NCBI RefSeq assembly: GCF_019972835.1
Contig: NZ_BPPB01000009.1
Coordinates: 1-52,008, forward strand
Reading direction: 5' to 3'
Length of the DNA stretch: 52,008 bases
Origin: Lactobacillus laiwuensis
Lineage (GTDB): Bacteria; Bacillota; Bacilli; Lactobacillales; Lactobacillaceae
This document shows, in pieces, positions 34,085 to 43,419 of the stretch. The notes beneath the pieces were generated by a model, which was given only the letters and a program-made list of their open reading frames with translations, was not told the DNA's origin and did no database searches. Within the stretch, counting starts at the first letter, position 1, and the number at the start of each line of letters is the position of its first letter. Both the position numbers and the translations under genes were made by a program.

Positions 34085-34645
34085 TTAAAATTTAACTTTA
34101 GGTACTTCTTTTTCCGATTCATTAGTTTGTAAGTAGTCAACTTTCTTAAAACCGTGAATGTGAGCAACAATATTAGATGGGAAAGTTAACAACTTTTGGT
34201 CGTAAAGTGCAGCAGATGAATTGTAAAGTTGTCTCGAATAGGCAATTTTGTTTTCTGTGTTAGTCAATTCTTCTTGCAGTTTCAAGAAGTTTTGGTTGGC
34301 TTTAAGGTCAGGATAGTTTTCTGATAAGGCAAAAATTGATTTCAGGGCATCAGAAATCTGATTGGAAACTTTTAAAGTTTGAGCGTGATCATCGCTGGGA
34401 ATATTAGTTAACTGATTACGCAACTGAACAACATTTTCCAATGTTTCTTTTTCATGTTTGGCGTAGCCCTTAGTTGTTTCGACTAGGTTGGGAATCAAGT
34501 CGTTACGCCGCTTCAGTTGTACATCAATCTGACTCCAAGATTCATCGGTGTATACCTTGGCTTTTTGCAAACTGTTGTAAACTGTAATATAAAGTGCAAT
34601 TAATAAAACAACAATAATTACAATTACCCAAGTTAAACTGTTCAT
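34085..34645 (-). CDS. lemA: LemA family protein
   Basis: A 186-aa protein with an N-terminal membrane helix (WVIVIIVVLLIALYITVYN) and a helical domain containing DESWSQIDVQLKRRNDLIPNLVETTKGYAKHE, a signature of LemA proteins. The role is unknown, but the gene is repeatedly paired with htpX, suggesting shared membrane quality control. AAGGAGGAATACT precedes the ATG, and a TATAAT-like -10 lies on the minus strand at 34673-34678. Confidence 0.95.
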   Translation of the reverse strand: MNSLTWVIVIIVVLLIALYITVYNSLQKAKVYTDESWSQIDVQLKRRNDLIPNLVETTKGYAKHEKETLENVVQLRNQLTNIPSDDHAQTLKVSNQISDALKSIFALSENYPDLKANQNFLKLQEELTNTENKIAYSRQLYNSSAALYDQKLLTFPSNIVAHIHGFKKVDYLQTNESEKEVPKVKF

Positions 34646-34752
34646 AGTATTCCTCCTTATATGTATCTCTTAATTATAACTGATTAAGGACCTTTTGAAT
34701 ATAAAAAAGAAGCTTATACTATCTTTCATTAGCAAAGCTTTACTATTGTATC

Positions 34753-35853
34753 TTAAATTAATAAAAGTCCCCAGCCCACAATGGTTAAAACAATTAGACC
34801 GATGAACTGCATTACAGACCATTTCTTGAAAAATTCTCCCCTTGAAACTGTGGCGTTTTGGGTGAAAGTTTTTAAGACCAGCATATTGGCCATTGAACCG
34901 ATAGGAGAACCAAAGCCGCCAATGTTAGAACCTAAAAATAACGCTTCAGCATAAGGCGTAAACTTACCGACTAAAATAGTCGCAGGCACATTGCTGATAA
35001 TCTGACTGGAGATAATCGAAGTGAAGTAAGTTGAGCTTTCCGAATTGATCATTGTGTGAATGATACTGACAATCAGCGGGATTTGCTGAATATCACTAAT
35101 GAAGATGAAGAAACAGGTAAAGGTTAATAGCAGAGCAAAGTCCACTTTAAGCAAAATTCTGGGATTAATTAATAAGGCTAAGATAATTGCAACGATCAGC
35201 GGAATTGCCACGTTAATCACCTTAAATACCCCCAGGAAAAATAATGCAAATACTGCTGTAGTAATGATTGTGGGTCTTAAACTGATATTAATCTGTTTAA
35301 TATCTTGTCTGGGAATTTTTTTACGAGGGATAAAGTAAAAAATAATAAACGTAATGACTAATGCCATTAATAAATAGGGCAAAGACCAGGAGAAAAACTG
35401 CAGAGCATTAACAGAATACTTACTGACCAAAAAGATATTATGGGGATTGCCCCAAGGTGTAAAAGCAGCTCCAATATTTGCACCCATGCCAATTAAGGTG
35501 ACAGGTAAAATTTGCGGTAGATTACACCTTTTGGCAATATTTAAATACAGGGGAATCAATGTAAGCGCTGTTATATCATTGCCAAGAAACATCCCAGCAA
35601 TAATCGCTAGAAGCGTAAACAAGATGTTTAATTTCTGCATATTATCGGCAATACTGGTCAGTTTATACGCCAGCACGTCCAAAACGTGCAAGTAAGCGTA
35701 TATTTGAATAATGATTAGCATCGCGGCGACTGAAAAAATCGTATGTAAGTTGATATCCTCAAGCCGCGGCCTAGCAAAAAAAAGACTGATAATCGTTATT
35801 ACAAAAGTAATCTGCAGGATTTTATCACTAAAAACCTTTTTCAAGACGGTCAT
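34753..35853 (-). CDS. SLC13/ArsB-type anion transporter
   Basis: A 366-aa membrane protein with about ten helices of the ion transporter superfamily (ArsB/NhaD/SLC13). It has the two signature loops FLGNDITALTLIPL with GANIGAAFTPWGNPHN, and in the second half SSQIISNVPATILVGKF with GSNIGGFGSPIGSMANML. The substrate is unknown; candidates are a dicarboxylate, arsenite or sodium exchange. The ATG at 35853 is preceded by AAAGGGGA, in preference to the frame start at 35883. It is monocistronic. Confidence 0.85.
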   Translation of the reverse strand: MTVLKKVFSDKILQITFVITIISLFFARPRLEDINLHTIFSVAAMLIIIQIYAYLHVLDVLAYKLTSIADNMQKLNILFTLLAIIAGMFLGNDITALTLIPLYLNIAKRCNLPQILPVTLIGMGANIGAAFTPWGNPHNIFLVSKYSVNALQFFSWSLPYLLMALVITFIIFYFIPRKKIPRQDIKQINISLRPTIITTAVFALFFLGVFKVINVAIPLIVAIILALLINPRILLKVDFALLLTFTCFFIFISDIQQIPLIVSIIHTMINSESSTYFTSIISSQIISNVPATILVGKFTPYAEALFLGSNIGGFGSPIGSMANMLVLKTFTQNATVSRGEFFKKWSVMQFIGLIVLTIVGWGLLLI

Positions 35854-36042
35854 AAAATGTCCCCTTTCACAAGTTATAATCATCTATAATCGCTATATAC
35901 ATTTTGACCTTTTTTTCTGTTATACGCAATAATAAATTTTTCATGGTGAAAAGCACTTTTACTATAAACATAATTTTTGACACTATAACTTAATATATCC
36001 TATACTGGAGAAAATTGCTAAGGATTAGGAGGAAATATTAAA

Positions 36043-36402
36043 ATGAGTAATTCCGAATCAGTTAAAATGAATGTTAAATCAGGTGCTGCTGAGAAAATCA
36101 AGAAAAGTGTGCAAGACGGACAAGTTGTTTTGCTTTCATTAAATGACGGTTCTAACAAATACTCTAACATTGCCGGTAGCTGTGCTGCCGGGACTCGTTT
36201 TCAATTTGTAGTTTTGGATAAGCAAGACCCAGACTTTTCACTTAAAGTTGAAAATAATGCTGGCTTAGATTTATACACCAGTCCTGCAGAAATGCAATAT
36301 TTAGGCAATAACTTGGTTGTTGATGAAAAGAATGCAGCCATCAGTTTAGCTGATGACAGTGGCGTAATTGATGCAGCTATGACAGTTAGTGCAAATAATT
36401 AG
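36043..36402 (+). CDS. HesB/IscA-like small protein
   Basis: A 119-aa protein resembling the lactobacillar iron-sulfur biosynthesis family (HesB-like fold): KMNVKSGAAEKIKKSVQDG, LSLNDGSNKYSN, FQFVVLDKQDPDF, LDLYTSPAEMQYLGNNLVVDEKNAAISLADDSG. Only one cysteine is present (GSCAAG), not the three of true A-type scaffolds, so a direct cluster-carrier role is doubtful. AGGAGGAAA precedes the ATG. It is a single gene with its own terminator. Confidence 0.65.
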   Translation: MSNSESVKMNVKSGAAEKIKKSVQDGQVVLLSLNDGSNKYSNIAGSCAAGTRFQFVVLDKQDPDFSLKVENNAGLDLYTSPAEMQYLGNNLVVDEKNAAISLADDSGVIDAAMTVSANN

Positions 36403-36445
36403 TATAATAAACTAATAATATGTACTTAAAAATCACTTTATTTTC

Positions 36446-36470
36446 AGCGTTCCAGAATGGAGCGCTTTTT
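36446..36470 (+). terminator. Terminator after the HesB-like gene
   Basis: Stem AGCG-TCC / GGA-GCGCT with a small loop and TTTTT. Confidence 0.7.
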
Positions 36471-36544
36471 ATGTTAAATGGCAAAACAAAACGGTTTAGT
36501 ATGAGCGCATCTTGCTTCAAAAAGTCCTAAGTGTTAAACTATAT

Positions 36545-36562
36545 AAGATTTTCGAAAATCTT
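36545..36562 (+). promoter_or_regulatory. Perfect 18-bp palindrome before a small ORF
   Basis: AAGATTTTCGAAAATCTT reads the same on both strands and ends just before GAAAGGAAG, the ribosome binding site of the 46-aa gene. It could be an operator or an RNA hairpin shielding translation. Confidence 0.5.
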
Positions 36563-36580
36563 GAAAGGAAGTATAGTACT

Positions 36581-36721
36581 ATGCGTAAAGGTGAAAATTA
36601 CAACACTGGTTGTGAACCAAACCAAAGACCTAAGAACAAGAAGAACGGCAAGAAACGCGTTGCGCACGTGGCAGCAGTTGTTGCTTTCTTGAACAAGGCC
36701 AAAGCAGACGAAAATAAATAG
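36581..36721 (+). CDS. 46-aa basic peptide of unknown function
   Basis: The frame has a clear AAAGGAAG site 12 nt before the ATG, its own palindrome and a strong terminator, so it is a real small gene. The peptide has a hydrophilic Asn/Lys-rich half (RKGENYNTGCEPNQRPKNKK) with a single Cys and a short amphipathic or hydrophobic helix (VAHVAAVVAFLNKA). There is no double-glycine leader, no immunity gene and no transporter nearby, so a bacteriocin is not supported. I do not recognise the family. Confidence 0.65.
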   Translation: MRKGENYNTGCEPNQRPKNKKNGKKRVAHVAAVVAFLNKAKADENK

Positions 36722-36741
36722 TTTGTTTTTAATTAAGACTA

Positions 36742-36774
36742 AAGGGTGGATGAAGCTTTCGTCCGCCTTTTTTT
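36742..36774 (+). terminator. Terminator after the small ORF
   Basis: Stem AAGGGTGGATGAA / TTCGTCCGCCTT with G-T wobbles and a run of seven T. Confidence 0.85.
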
Positions 36775-36841
36775 ATTGCTCTAAATTGAGTAGAATTAGA
36801 TTAATGATACATACATTTTGCTCTAAGGAGAATGCTTAAAA

Positions 36842-37759
36842 GTGAAGTTTCAATGCAGTGCGTGTGGATTGCGCATCAATGCCAAACATTTTAAACAAAC
36901 GGGCCTGATTAATCCTAAACTGACCAGTATTTGCGATCTATGCATTCAAAGAGGAGAAAAGCCGGAAGACTTTGCCAATATTGCGGTTAATGTTTTTGCA
37001 CAATGCCTACTGTTTACTTTTGTCGGAAAAGATGAAGTCGCGGATAATTCAACATTTTTGGTTGCTAAAAATGACCTGCGTAAGCGCTATGAGGCCTTCA
37101 TTCAGGATTATGACGGCAATGAATTGGCCCAGCAGCAACTAGCAACACATGATTTTAACCAGGCAGTAATTGACAGCGAGACAGGTCAAACTGACTTTGT
37201 GCCCAGTAGCGAATTCACTTTTGCCGAAAATCTGAGTAAATTAGGCTTAACCGTCGACTTTAAACTAAATGAAGTGGATTACATTGACCGTGAGCGCATT
37301 CGTGCTAAATATCACTATCGCTGCCAATATTGCGGCAGACGTGGACGTAGCGTCGATCACAAAGACCCGGTTTCACTCTCACATAATAATGATTTTGATA
37401 ATCTGATTTTATCCTGTACGGAATGCAATCGCATCAAGTCCAACATGCCGTATAAATTGTTTGTCAGTCTAAATAATGAAATTCCTGAAATTAACCAAAA
37501 ACTGGTCAAATATGAAGACTCTCTTGCTACATTGAAGGGTGAATTTGAAGAAAGACGACGCGAATTAGCCGCTAAAATGCACCTAAAAGGCGTTGTTAAT
37601 GATCCTGAACTTGACCAGATGCGTAAGCAAAACAAAAAATTGCAGGATGCAATTGATAGCTTGGAGAGCGATTATACTGACTTGCGTTCTTTACGAGAGC
37701 TGCATTTTATGACTGGCTGGAAGCTGGCGCAAGTAAACGCAAAAGAAGATATTATTTAG
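36842..37759 (+). CDS. HNH endonuclease domain protein with zinc ribbon and coiled coil
   Basis: A 305-aa protein in three parts. Residues 1-35 form a Cys4 zinc-ribbon-like start (C5, C8, C31, C34). Residues 150-205 hold an HNH domain: IRAKYHYRCQYCGRRG, SVDHKDPVSLSHNNDFDN, then LSCTECNRIKSN. Residues 215-285 are a charged coiled coil. GTG is the start, with AAGGAGA upstream. HNH proteins of this kind may be nucleases acting on foreign or damaged DNA; the specific role is unknown. It lies 47 bp before the first BspA-like gene but is unlikely to be functionally linked. Confidence 0.75.
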   Translation: MKFQCSACGLRINAKHFKQTGLINPKLTSICDLCIQRGEKPEDFANIAVNVFAQCLLFTFVGKDEVADNSTFLVAKNDLRKRYEAFIQDYDGNELAQQQLATHDFNQAVIDSETGQTDFVPSSEFTFAENLSKLGLTVDFKLNEVDYIDRERIRAKYHYRCQYCGRRGRSVDHKDPVSLSHNNDFDNLILSCTECNRIKSNMPYKLFVSLNNEIPEINQKLVKYEDSLATLKGEFEERRRELAAKMHLKGVVNDPELDQMRKQNKKLQDAIDSLESDYTDLRSLRELHFMTGWKLAQVNAKEDII

Positions 37760-37772
37760 TTTTTAAAAGGCT

Positions 37773-37778
37773 TACAAT
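37773..37778 (+). promoter_or_regulatory. -10 element of the first BspA-like gene
   Basis: GGCTTACAAT followed by GAAATTAAG and AAAGGAGGTCAGAAA resembles the segment before the third BspA-like gene (GGCTTATAAT, AAGTTAATG, AAAGGAGGTCATGAT). It is a shared promoter and leader in the array. Confidence 0.5.
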
Positions 37779-37806
37779 GAAATTAAGAGCAAAAGGAGGT
37801 CAGAAA

Positions 37807-39765
37807 ATGAAGTCAACTAAATTAATGCAAAATATTTTAACAAAAATAGGCATCAGTATGGCTGCTGCAGTCTTGGGCATGATGAGTGGCGCTAATCTGG
37901 TGCAGAATGTTGTGGCAGCTTCTGTAACACCTGCTGCTAAAGATCAAACTGCAAAAAAAGCACTTACTGCAGCCAGCACTAGCAATAATCAGCTAGGTTT
38001 TTGGACTGGAACGGATGGCAGCTGCACCTGGCAATATGATGTCCTTACCAATACGCTGACTGTTAGCGGCGCTAAAGGAGCACAATTGTCAAGTACACCT
38101 TTTACTAAAGAATTCAAATGGGCTGGAAGTATTGAACATATCGTTTTTGAAAATCCGATTCAAATGGCACCGGACTCAAAAGAAAAATTTGCTAATTTGA
38201 GATATTTGTCTGATATTAAGGGTTTAGAGAACGCTGATACCAGTGAGGTAACCGATATGTCTGGTTTATTTGCCGGTGATATGAACCTTAATAGCTTAGA
38301 TATTAGTAAGTTTGATACCGGTAAAGTTACAGATATGAGTAACATGTTCTTTAAATTAGGTATGGATAATGCTACTGCTACAGCAATAGATTTGAGTAAA
38401 TTGAATACCGCAAATGTAACCACTATGAACAGCATGTTTGTGGCGGCCAATTTTAAAAAGCTGGATTTAAAAAACTTTAATACTAGCAAAGTAACCGATA
38501 TGGCAAATATGTTTTCCGGTACCAAGGCAGAAACGATTAATGTAGATAGTTTTGATACCAGTAAAGTACAAAATATGAGCGGAATGTTCAATAATTGCCT
38601 GATTGAACAGCTCGACTGCTCAGGCTTTAATACCAAAAACGTAACGGACATGAGCAATATGTTTTCTCATAGTATGGACATAACAACTCTAAACTTGAGC
38701 AATTTTAATACTAGTAATGTTCAAAATATGAAAGCTATGTTTTTTGGAGATTCCAAATTGACCAATTTGGATTTGAGTAATTTTGATATTAGTAAAGTAA
38801 CTAATATGTCAAGTATGTTTTCAAACGATACAGCATTAAAACAACTTAATTTAACGGGCTGGGATACTGCTAATGTTACTGATATGAGCACTATGTTTGC
38901 TGGATTAAAAAATATGGTCAGCTTGGATATTAAGCACTTTAATACCAGCAAGGTAACTGATATGTTTGGCATGTTTGAGGGTGCTGAAAATTTAATTGAT
39001 TTTGATATTAGTAATTTTGATACCAGCAAGGTCACTAGCACCAGCTATATGTTTTCTGGTATGAAAAAAATTACCAGCTTAGATTTAAGCCATTTTAATA
39101 CTAAGTCCAATAAAAATTTGTCTGAAATGTTTAGTGATGATGACAATTTAAAGACGGTTAATTTGAAAGGCTGGAATACCAAACGGGTCAGGAGTATGAG
39201 TCGCATGTTTAAAAACGACCCGCAGCTGGTCAATATTAATTTAAGTCATCTTAAAACTAATAGTCTCACTGAAGCTTATGAGATGTTTAAAAATGATCGG
39301 AGTCTCAAAACTGTTGATTTACATAATTGGAACACCCGTAAATTAACTGAAGTAAGTGAGATGTTTGCTCAATGTCCTAATCTTACTAATGTTAATTTAC
39401 ACGGCTGGCACATGCCTAAACTGACTGATTCGACAGATATGTTTATGCAGGACAAGAAATTAGCAGGGGTTGATCTGACTAATTTTAATATTCATAACAG
39501 CAGGATTTTAAATCAGGCAGGCAATCCTAAAGGGTTTGCTGTGAAGCTGGGCCACTACCGTTTACGTAAGAGTTCAGGTGTAGGTCAAGGATTTAAGCAC
39601 ATTCAGGCTGTAGGCAAAGGAACAATTAGAAATCCTAAAGGCAAAAAATATACTGCAAAGCAATTATTCAAGCTGTATAATCATTCTGCCAAAAAGAGCC
39701 CTAAAGAAACCTATGTCATGTATAACGGTAAAAAACCACAGTTACCAAAATCATTTCATTTTTGA
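37807..39765 (+). CDS. BspA-like surface protein with DUF285 repeats (copy 1)
   Basis: A 652-aa secreted protein. It has a signal peptide (ILTKIGISMAAAVLGMMSGA, cleaved near VVAA), a beta-rich cap domain (FWTGTDGSCTWQYDV, IEHIVFENPIQMAPDSKEKF), then 16 DUF285 units of about 24 residues built on FDTSKVTDMSNMF and LDLS, and a C-terminal basic domain of about 85 residues (KLGHYRLRKSSGVGQGFKHI to the end). There is no LPXTG or membrane anchor; the basic tail probably binds the wall. The ATG at 37807 follows AAAGGAGG. It converges on a SLAP-domain gene. Adhesion is the likely role, by analogy with BspA proteins. Confidence 0.88.
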   Translation: MKSTKLMQNILTKIGISMAAAVLGMMSGANLVQNVVAASVTPAAKDQTAKKALTAASTSNNQLGFWTGTDGSCTWQYDVLTNTLTVSGAKGAQLSSTPFTKEFKWAGSIEHIVFENPIQMAPDSKEKFANLRYLSDIKGLENADTSEVTDMSGLFAGDMNLNSLDISKFDTGKVTDMSNMFFKLGMDNATATAIDLSKLNTANVTTMNSMFVAANFKKLDLKNFNTSKVTDMANMFSGTKAETINVDSFDTSKVQNMSGMFNNCLIEQLDCSGFNTKNVTDMSNMFSHSMDITTLNLSNFNTSNVQNMKAMFFGDSKLTNLDLSNFDISKVTNMSSMFSNDTALKQLNLTGWDTANVTDMSTMFAGLKNMVSLDIKHFNTSKVTDMFGMFEGAENLIDFDISNFDTSKVTSTSYMFSGMKKITSLDLSHFNTKSNKNLSEMFSDDDNLKTVNLKGWNTKRVRSMSRMFKNDPQLVNINLSHLKTNSLTEAYEMFKNDRSLKTVDLHNWNTRKLTEVSEMFAQCPNLTNVNLHGWHMPKLTDSTDMFMQDKKLAGVDLTNFNIHNSRILNQAGNPKGFAVKLGHYRLRKSSGVGQGFKHIQAVGKGTIRNPKGKKYTAKQLFKLYNHSAKKSPKETYVMYNGKKPQLPKSFHF

Positions 39766-39779
39766 TTTTTAGTAAAATA

Positions 39780-39846
39780 AAAGGATTAGCTCATTGGTGT
39801 GACCTAATTTTTGGGTTCACATCACATTTCAGAACTAATCCTTTTT
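39780..39846. terminator. Bidirectional terminator of surface-protein pair 1
   Basis: Outer stem AAAGGATTAG / CTAATCCTTTTT with an inner pairing GTGTGACC / GGTTCACAT; it lies between the convergent BspA-like and SLAP genes. Confidence 0.75.
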
Positions 39847-39867
39847 AGTTTGTCTTTCTAGTAAACT

Positions 39868-41391
39868 TTAGGCAAATTCAGGGAAGTTTAAAGTTTTTAT
39901 CTGTGTTTTAGTGGTTTTTAACAGCCAGATTGCCTGATCTACTTGTGCCAGTGTCGCTTTGCTCGACCGTAAGACAACAGCAGCATTAGCTAAAGCATAG
40001 TCATAGCTCTGCATAAGTCCATCATAGTGAACACTCTCATTAATAGTTTGCTGTCCAGAATCAAAGTCTTTCTGGAGCTTCACTTTATCGCTGTCGGTTG
40101 CTACTTTTTGTTTCTGCTCAGCTGCTAATGAAGTGTTTACAGGAGAAAGTTTTATGCCCCAGCTAAATTTCACATCACTTGCTTTGACGAAACTGTTAGC
40201 TGCTATTATTTTTTCACTGGTGGTTAGAGTGATTGGACCATATTTTTTGTCAGTCGCTGGAGCCTTTAGTTGTGTGCCATCATTATTGATAAGGGCTTTT
40301 CTATCTAAATTGTTACTCAGAAGGTGGTAATACAACTCAGCTTTGTTTGTAGCCGCATTCCAAATATAGAACAAGCCGTCAACATTAAAATCAGACTGCT
40401 TTGCAGTGTTAAAACTAATCCCAACGGGTTTTCCTGTGGAGTCATAAAGCTTAACGTTTGCAGTAGTCTTTGCAGTAACAAAACTGTAGGTTAAATCAGA
40501 GTAGTCGGTAGTTGGTAAGTAATTTCTCAGGTTGATACAGTTTTCATCTATGTATTCATCATGATGATTATGCAGGCGGAAAATATAGCCTTCAAAATCT
40601 TCTGCCCAAGGTTCAACGGCTAAATCAACTTTTATTTTCTGCCCCTTTTTTAAAATATGTTTGGTTTTCATTTCGTTTAAAGTCTGAGTGGCTGTCTTTT
40701 TAAGAACGGTGGCCGTTGTAACCCCATTGTAAGTTAAAGGATAACCATCTAAACTTGCAACATTATAGGCTTTGACATAGCGATTTTTACCAATGGCATA
40801 ATAGTTTTTTCCTTTAATTTTTGTGAGTGGCAGATAGAAAATATGCTCATTGTTATCTGAGTTAAAGTATTTACTATAATAGTATTTTGGTTTTGCTTTA
40901 ACTTGCTTAACTCTGCCTTGATATTTAACAATAGCTCGCTTAGGTAAAGTGTGGCCACTCTTGTTACCGGTTTTAGTATAAACGGCTGATTTTTGTAATA
41001 AAACTAATTTACCCTTTTTACTGTTCTTACCGTTAACTTCCTTGACATCTGCAGCATTAATGTAGCAACCATCACCAATATTATAGAATTTTTGGCCATT
41101 AATTATTTTGGTGCCGTAGTATTGCATAACATCTGCATTAAAGCTATAGATATACTTATAACCACTGGCATCATCTTGAGCATAGGGCAGATATTTGTTC
41201 TTGTTTTTAATTTTATGACCATATTTATTATAAAGATGGGCATCATAGATTAACGTGATTTTATCCTTTGCGGACTTTTTACTGCTTTTGGCAGCTGCAA
41301 CTGTATGTATTTGATTGCAATTTGCTAAAAAAGGTGTGACGACCAATGCCAAAGCTGTGATCGCCAAACAGATTTTTTTAGTTAATTTCAT
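39868..41391 (-). CDS. Secreted SLAP-domain surface protein (pair 1)
   Basis: A 507-aa exported protein with a signal peptide (KKICLAITALALVVTPFLA), followed by SLAP-type modules (bacterial S-layer protein A domain): TLIYDAHLYNKYGHKIK with YYGTKIINGQKFYNIGDGCYI, a second KLVLLQKSAVYTKTGNKSG with KIKGKNYYAIGKNRYVKA, and a further TATVLKKTATQT segment. These modules anchor lactobacillar proteins non-covalently to the wall. The C-terminal 90 residues resemble a FIVAR-like three-helix module (YDYALANAAVVL, ATLAQVDQAIWLL). AAGGAGG precedes the ATG. It faces BspA-like copy 1 and is divergent from copy 2. Confidence 0.85.
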   Translation of the reverse strand: MKLTKKICLAITALALVVTPFLANCNQIHTVAAAKSSKKSAKDKITLIYDAHLYNKYGHKIKNKNKYLPYAQDDASGYKYIYSFNADVMQYYGTKIINGQKFYNIGDGCYINAADVKEVNGKNSKKGKLVLLQKSAVYTKTGNKSGHTLPKRAIVKYQGRVKQVKAKPKYYYSKYFNSDNNEHIFYLPLTKIKGKNYYAIGKNRYVKAYNVASLDGYPLTYNGVTTATVLKKTATQTLNEMKTKHILKKGQKIKVDLAVEPWAEDFEGYIFRLHNHHDEYIDENCINLRNYLPTTDYSDLTYSFVTAKTTANVKLYDSTGKPVGISFNTAKQSDFNVDGLFYIWNAATNKAELYYHLLSNNLDRKALINNDGTQLKAPATDKKYGPITLTTSEKIIAANSFVKASDVKFSWGIKLSPVNTSLAAEQKQKVATDSDKVKLQKDFDSGQQTINESVHYDGLMQSYDYALANAAVVLRSSKATLAQVDQAIWLLKTTKTQIKTLNFPEFA

Positions 41392-41569
41392 GATTTTCCT
41401 CCTTACTAATCCTTTCTGTTAAATTTATTATAACCTAATATAAGTGCAGCAATACATGTCTTACAGTAAAAGAATAACAGTCTGGCAAAGTTTAACTTAA
41501 GTTTTAAATTATTAATTAGTTTTAAGTAAAATACCCTTATAATTAGAATAAGAGAAAAGAGGCGTCAAG
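41392..41569. promoter_or_regulatory. Divergent promoter region, SLAP 1 / BspA-like 2
   Basis: Minus-strand TATAAT at 41427-41432 (AGGTTATAATAAATTTAA) serves the SLAP gene; plus-strand TATAAT at 41538-41543 (CCCTTATAATTAGAA) serves BspA-like copy 2. Both -10 contexts recur in the other divergent gaps of the array. Confidence 0.5.
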
Positions 41570-43411
41570 ATGAAATTACCCAATTTAATCAAGTTTGAAA
41601 AAACTGGGATAGGTATTGCAACAATGGCATTAGGTTTAGTCGTAACGGTGCAAACAAACGTAAATGTAGCTGCTGCAACAGAAACTCCTGCTGTTGTCCC
41701 AATTAGTGCGACAGGTTTGCCATCTGATGCCGGTCTGTGGACTGGCACTGATGGCAGCTGCACATGGCAATACGACGTTATTAGCAGAACCCTGCGGATT
41801 AGTGGCGCGCAAAAGAGCAGTCAATTATCCAGCACACCATTTTTAAAGCAGTTTAAATGGTCTGGCAATATTGAGCATATTGTGTTTGAAACACCAGTTC
41901 AAATGGCTCCGAATTCGGCAGAAAAGTTTTTCGGTCTGGAGTATTTGGAGGATATTACAGGTCTCGACAAAGTTGATACTAGTCAAGTGACAAATATGGC
42001 TTTGCTTTTTGCTAATGACAAAGCTCTAACTAAAGCTGATGTGAGTCACTTTGATACCAGCCAAGTGACTAGCATGGAACGAATGTTTGACAACACAGAC
42101 TTAACAGAAGTAGATTTGAGCAGTTTTAATACCAGCAAAGTCACAAATATGAGCGGTATGTTTAGAAACAGCCCGATGAAACATCTTAATCTGAAAAGTT
42201 TTGCTACCAGCCAGGTGACCGATATGGGAGATATGTTTGCGGATAGCGATGTGGCAGAGCTTGATCTGGCTAATTTTAATACCGGTAATGTCACTAACAT
42301 GTCTGGTATGTTTGCTGGAATAAAAGTTCCTGAACTAAATCTTGAGCACTTTAACACTAGTAAAGTTAATAATATGTCTGGTATGTTTTCCAGTACCCAA
42401 AATCTGTCAAGTCTTGATTTGAGCAATTTTGATACTAGTCAAGTGACTGATATGGCTGAAATGTTTAGGGGTAGTAAAGTTACTCACTTAAACTTGGCTA
42501 ATTGGGACACCAAAAACGTTACCAGTATGAAAAATATGTTCCAAGGGTGTTCTGACTTAACTAAACTTGACTTAAGCGGCTTTAATACCGGTAATGTTAC
42601 AGATATGTCGGGGATGTTTGCAAAATTCGCTCATTTGGATCAGCTAAATTTCAGTCACTTTGATACGAGTAAAGTTAAAGATATGAAAGAAATGTTCGCA
42701 TACAATCCAGCTGTTACTAGTTTGGATTTAAGCAGTTTTGATACCGGCAACGTTACTAATATGATCTCGCTGTTTTCTGGAGACAGCTCTTTGGCTAAAC
42801 TCAATTTAACGGGCTGGAATACCAAGAACGTACGCTGGATGAATTCAATGTTCAGTGGCGACAGCAGTCTAAAAGACATTGACTTGAGTCACTTTAATAC
42901 TGCCAAAGTTACTGATATGCTTAGGATGTTTAAGGGTGCAAAAAGTCTTGAGCAGCTTGACCTGCATACTTGGGATACACGTCAGGTTACCAGGGTCAGC
43001 CAAATGTTTATGGACTGTGATAATCTTGTTTTTGTTGATTTGCGTGGCTGGCGGTTACCAAAAATGTATGATTCAACGGAAATGTTTGCTAATGATCAAA
43101 AGCTCGCTGGAGTTGATTTAAGCCATTTTAATATTCATAATAGTCAGATTTTGAAAAATGCTGGTAATCCTAAAGGATTTGTTGTCAAGCTCGGTCATTA
43201 CCGCTTACGTAAGAGTTCAGGAATAGGTCAAGGCTTTAAACATATCCAAGCTGTTGGCAAAGGCACAATTGCCAAGCCTAAAGGCAAGAAGTATACGGAA
43301 AAGCAATTGCTAAAACTGTATAACCATTCGGCTAAAAAGAGCCCTAAAGAAACTTATGTTATGTATAATGGCAAAAAGCCGCAGCTGCCTAAAGGGTTCA
43401 AGCTTAAATAG
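41570..43411 (+). CDS. BspA-like surface protein with DUF285 repeats (copy 2)
   Basis: A 613-aa paralogue with a signal peptide (GIGIATMALGLVVTVQTNVNVAAA), the same cap domain (LWTGTDGSCTWQYDVI, IEHIVFETPVQMAPNSAEKF), 15 DUF285 units and the same basic C-terminal domain ending KPQLPKGFKLK. GAGGCG lies before the ATG. Its last 250 bp and its terminator nearly match copy 3 at the DNA level, whereas the repeat region has diverged, pointing to recent exchange of the 3-prime end. No covalent anchor is seen. Probable adhesin or ligand-binding surface solenoid. Confidence 0.88.
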   Translation: MKLPNLIKFEKTGIGIATMALGLVVTVQTNVNVAAATETPAVVPISATGLPSDAGLWTGTDGSCTWQYDVISRTLRISGAQKSSQLSSTPFLKQFKWSGNIEHIVFETPVQMAPNSAEKFFGLEYLEDITGLDKVDTSQVTNMALLFANDKALTKADVSHFDTSQVTSMERMFDNTDLTEVDLSSFNTSKVTNMSGMFRNSPMKHLNLKSFATSQVTDMGDMFADSDVAELDLANFNTGNVTNMSGMFAGIKVPELNLEHFNTSKVNNMSGMFSSTQNLSSLDLSNFDTSQVTDMAEMFRGSKVTHLNLANWDTKNVTSMKNMFQGCSDLTKLDLSGFNTGNVTDMSGMFAKFAHLDQLNFSHFDTSKVKDMKEMFAYNPAVTSLDLSSFDTGNVTNMISLFSGDSSLAKLNLTGWNTKNVRWMNSMFSGDSSLKDIDLSHFNTAKVTDMLRMFKGAKSLEQLDLHTWDTRQVTRVSQMFMDCDNLVFVDLRGWRLPKMYDSTEMFANDQKLAGVDLSHFNIHNSQILKNAGNPKGFVVKLGHYRLRKSSGIGQGFKHIQAVGKGTIAKPKGKKYTEKQLLKLYNHSAKKSPKETYVMYNGKKPQLPKGFKLK

Positions 43412-43419
43412 ATAAGACA

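Noticed and set aside
36581..36721. Bacteriocin precursor
   Set aside because: No double-glycine leader, no immunity protein and no ABC transporter are adjacent; the call is left as an unknown peptide.
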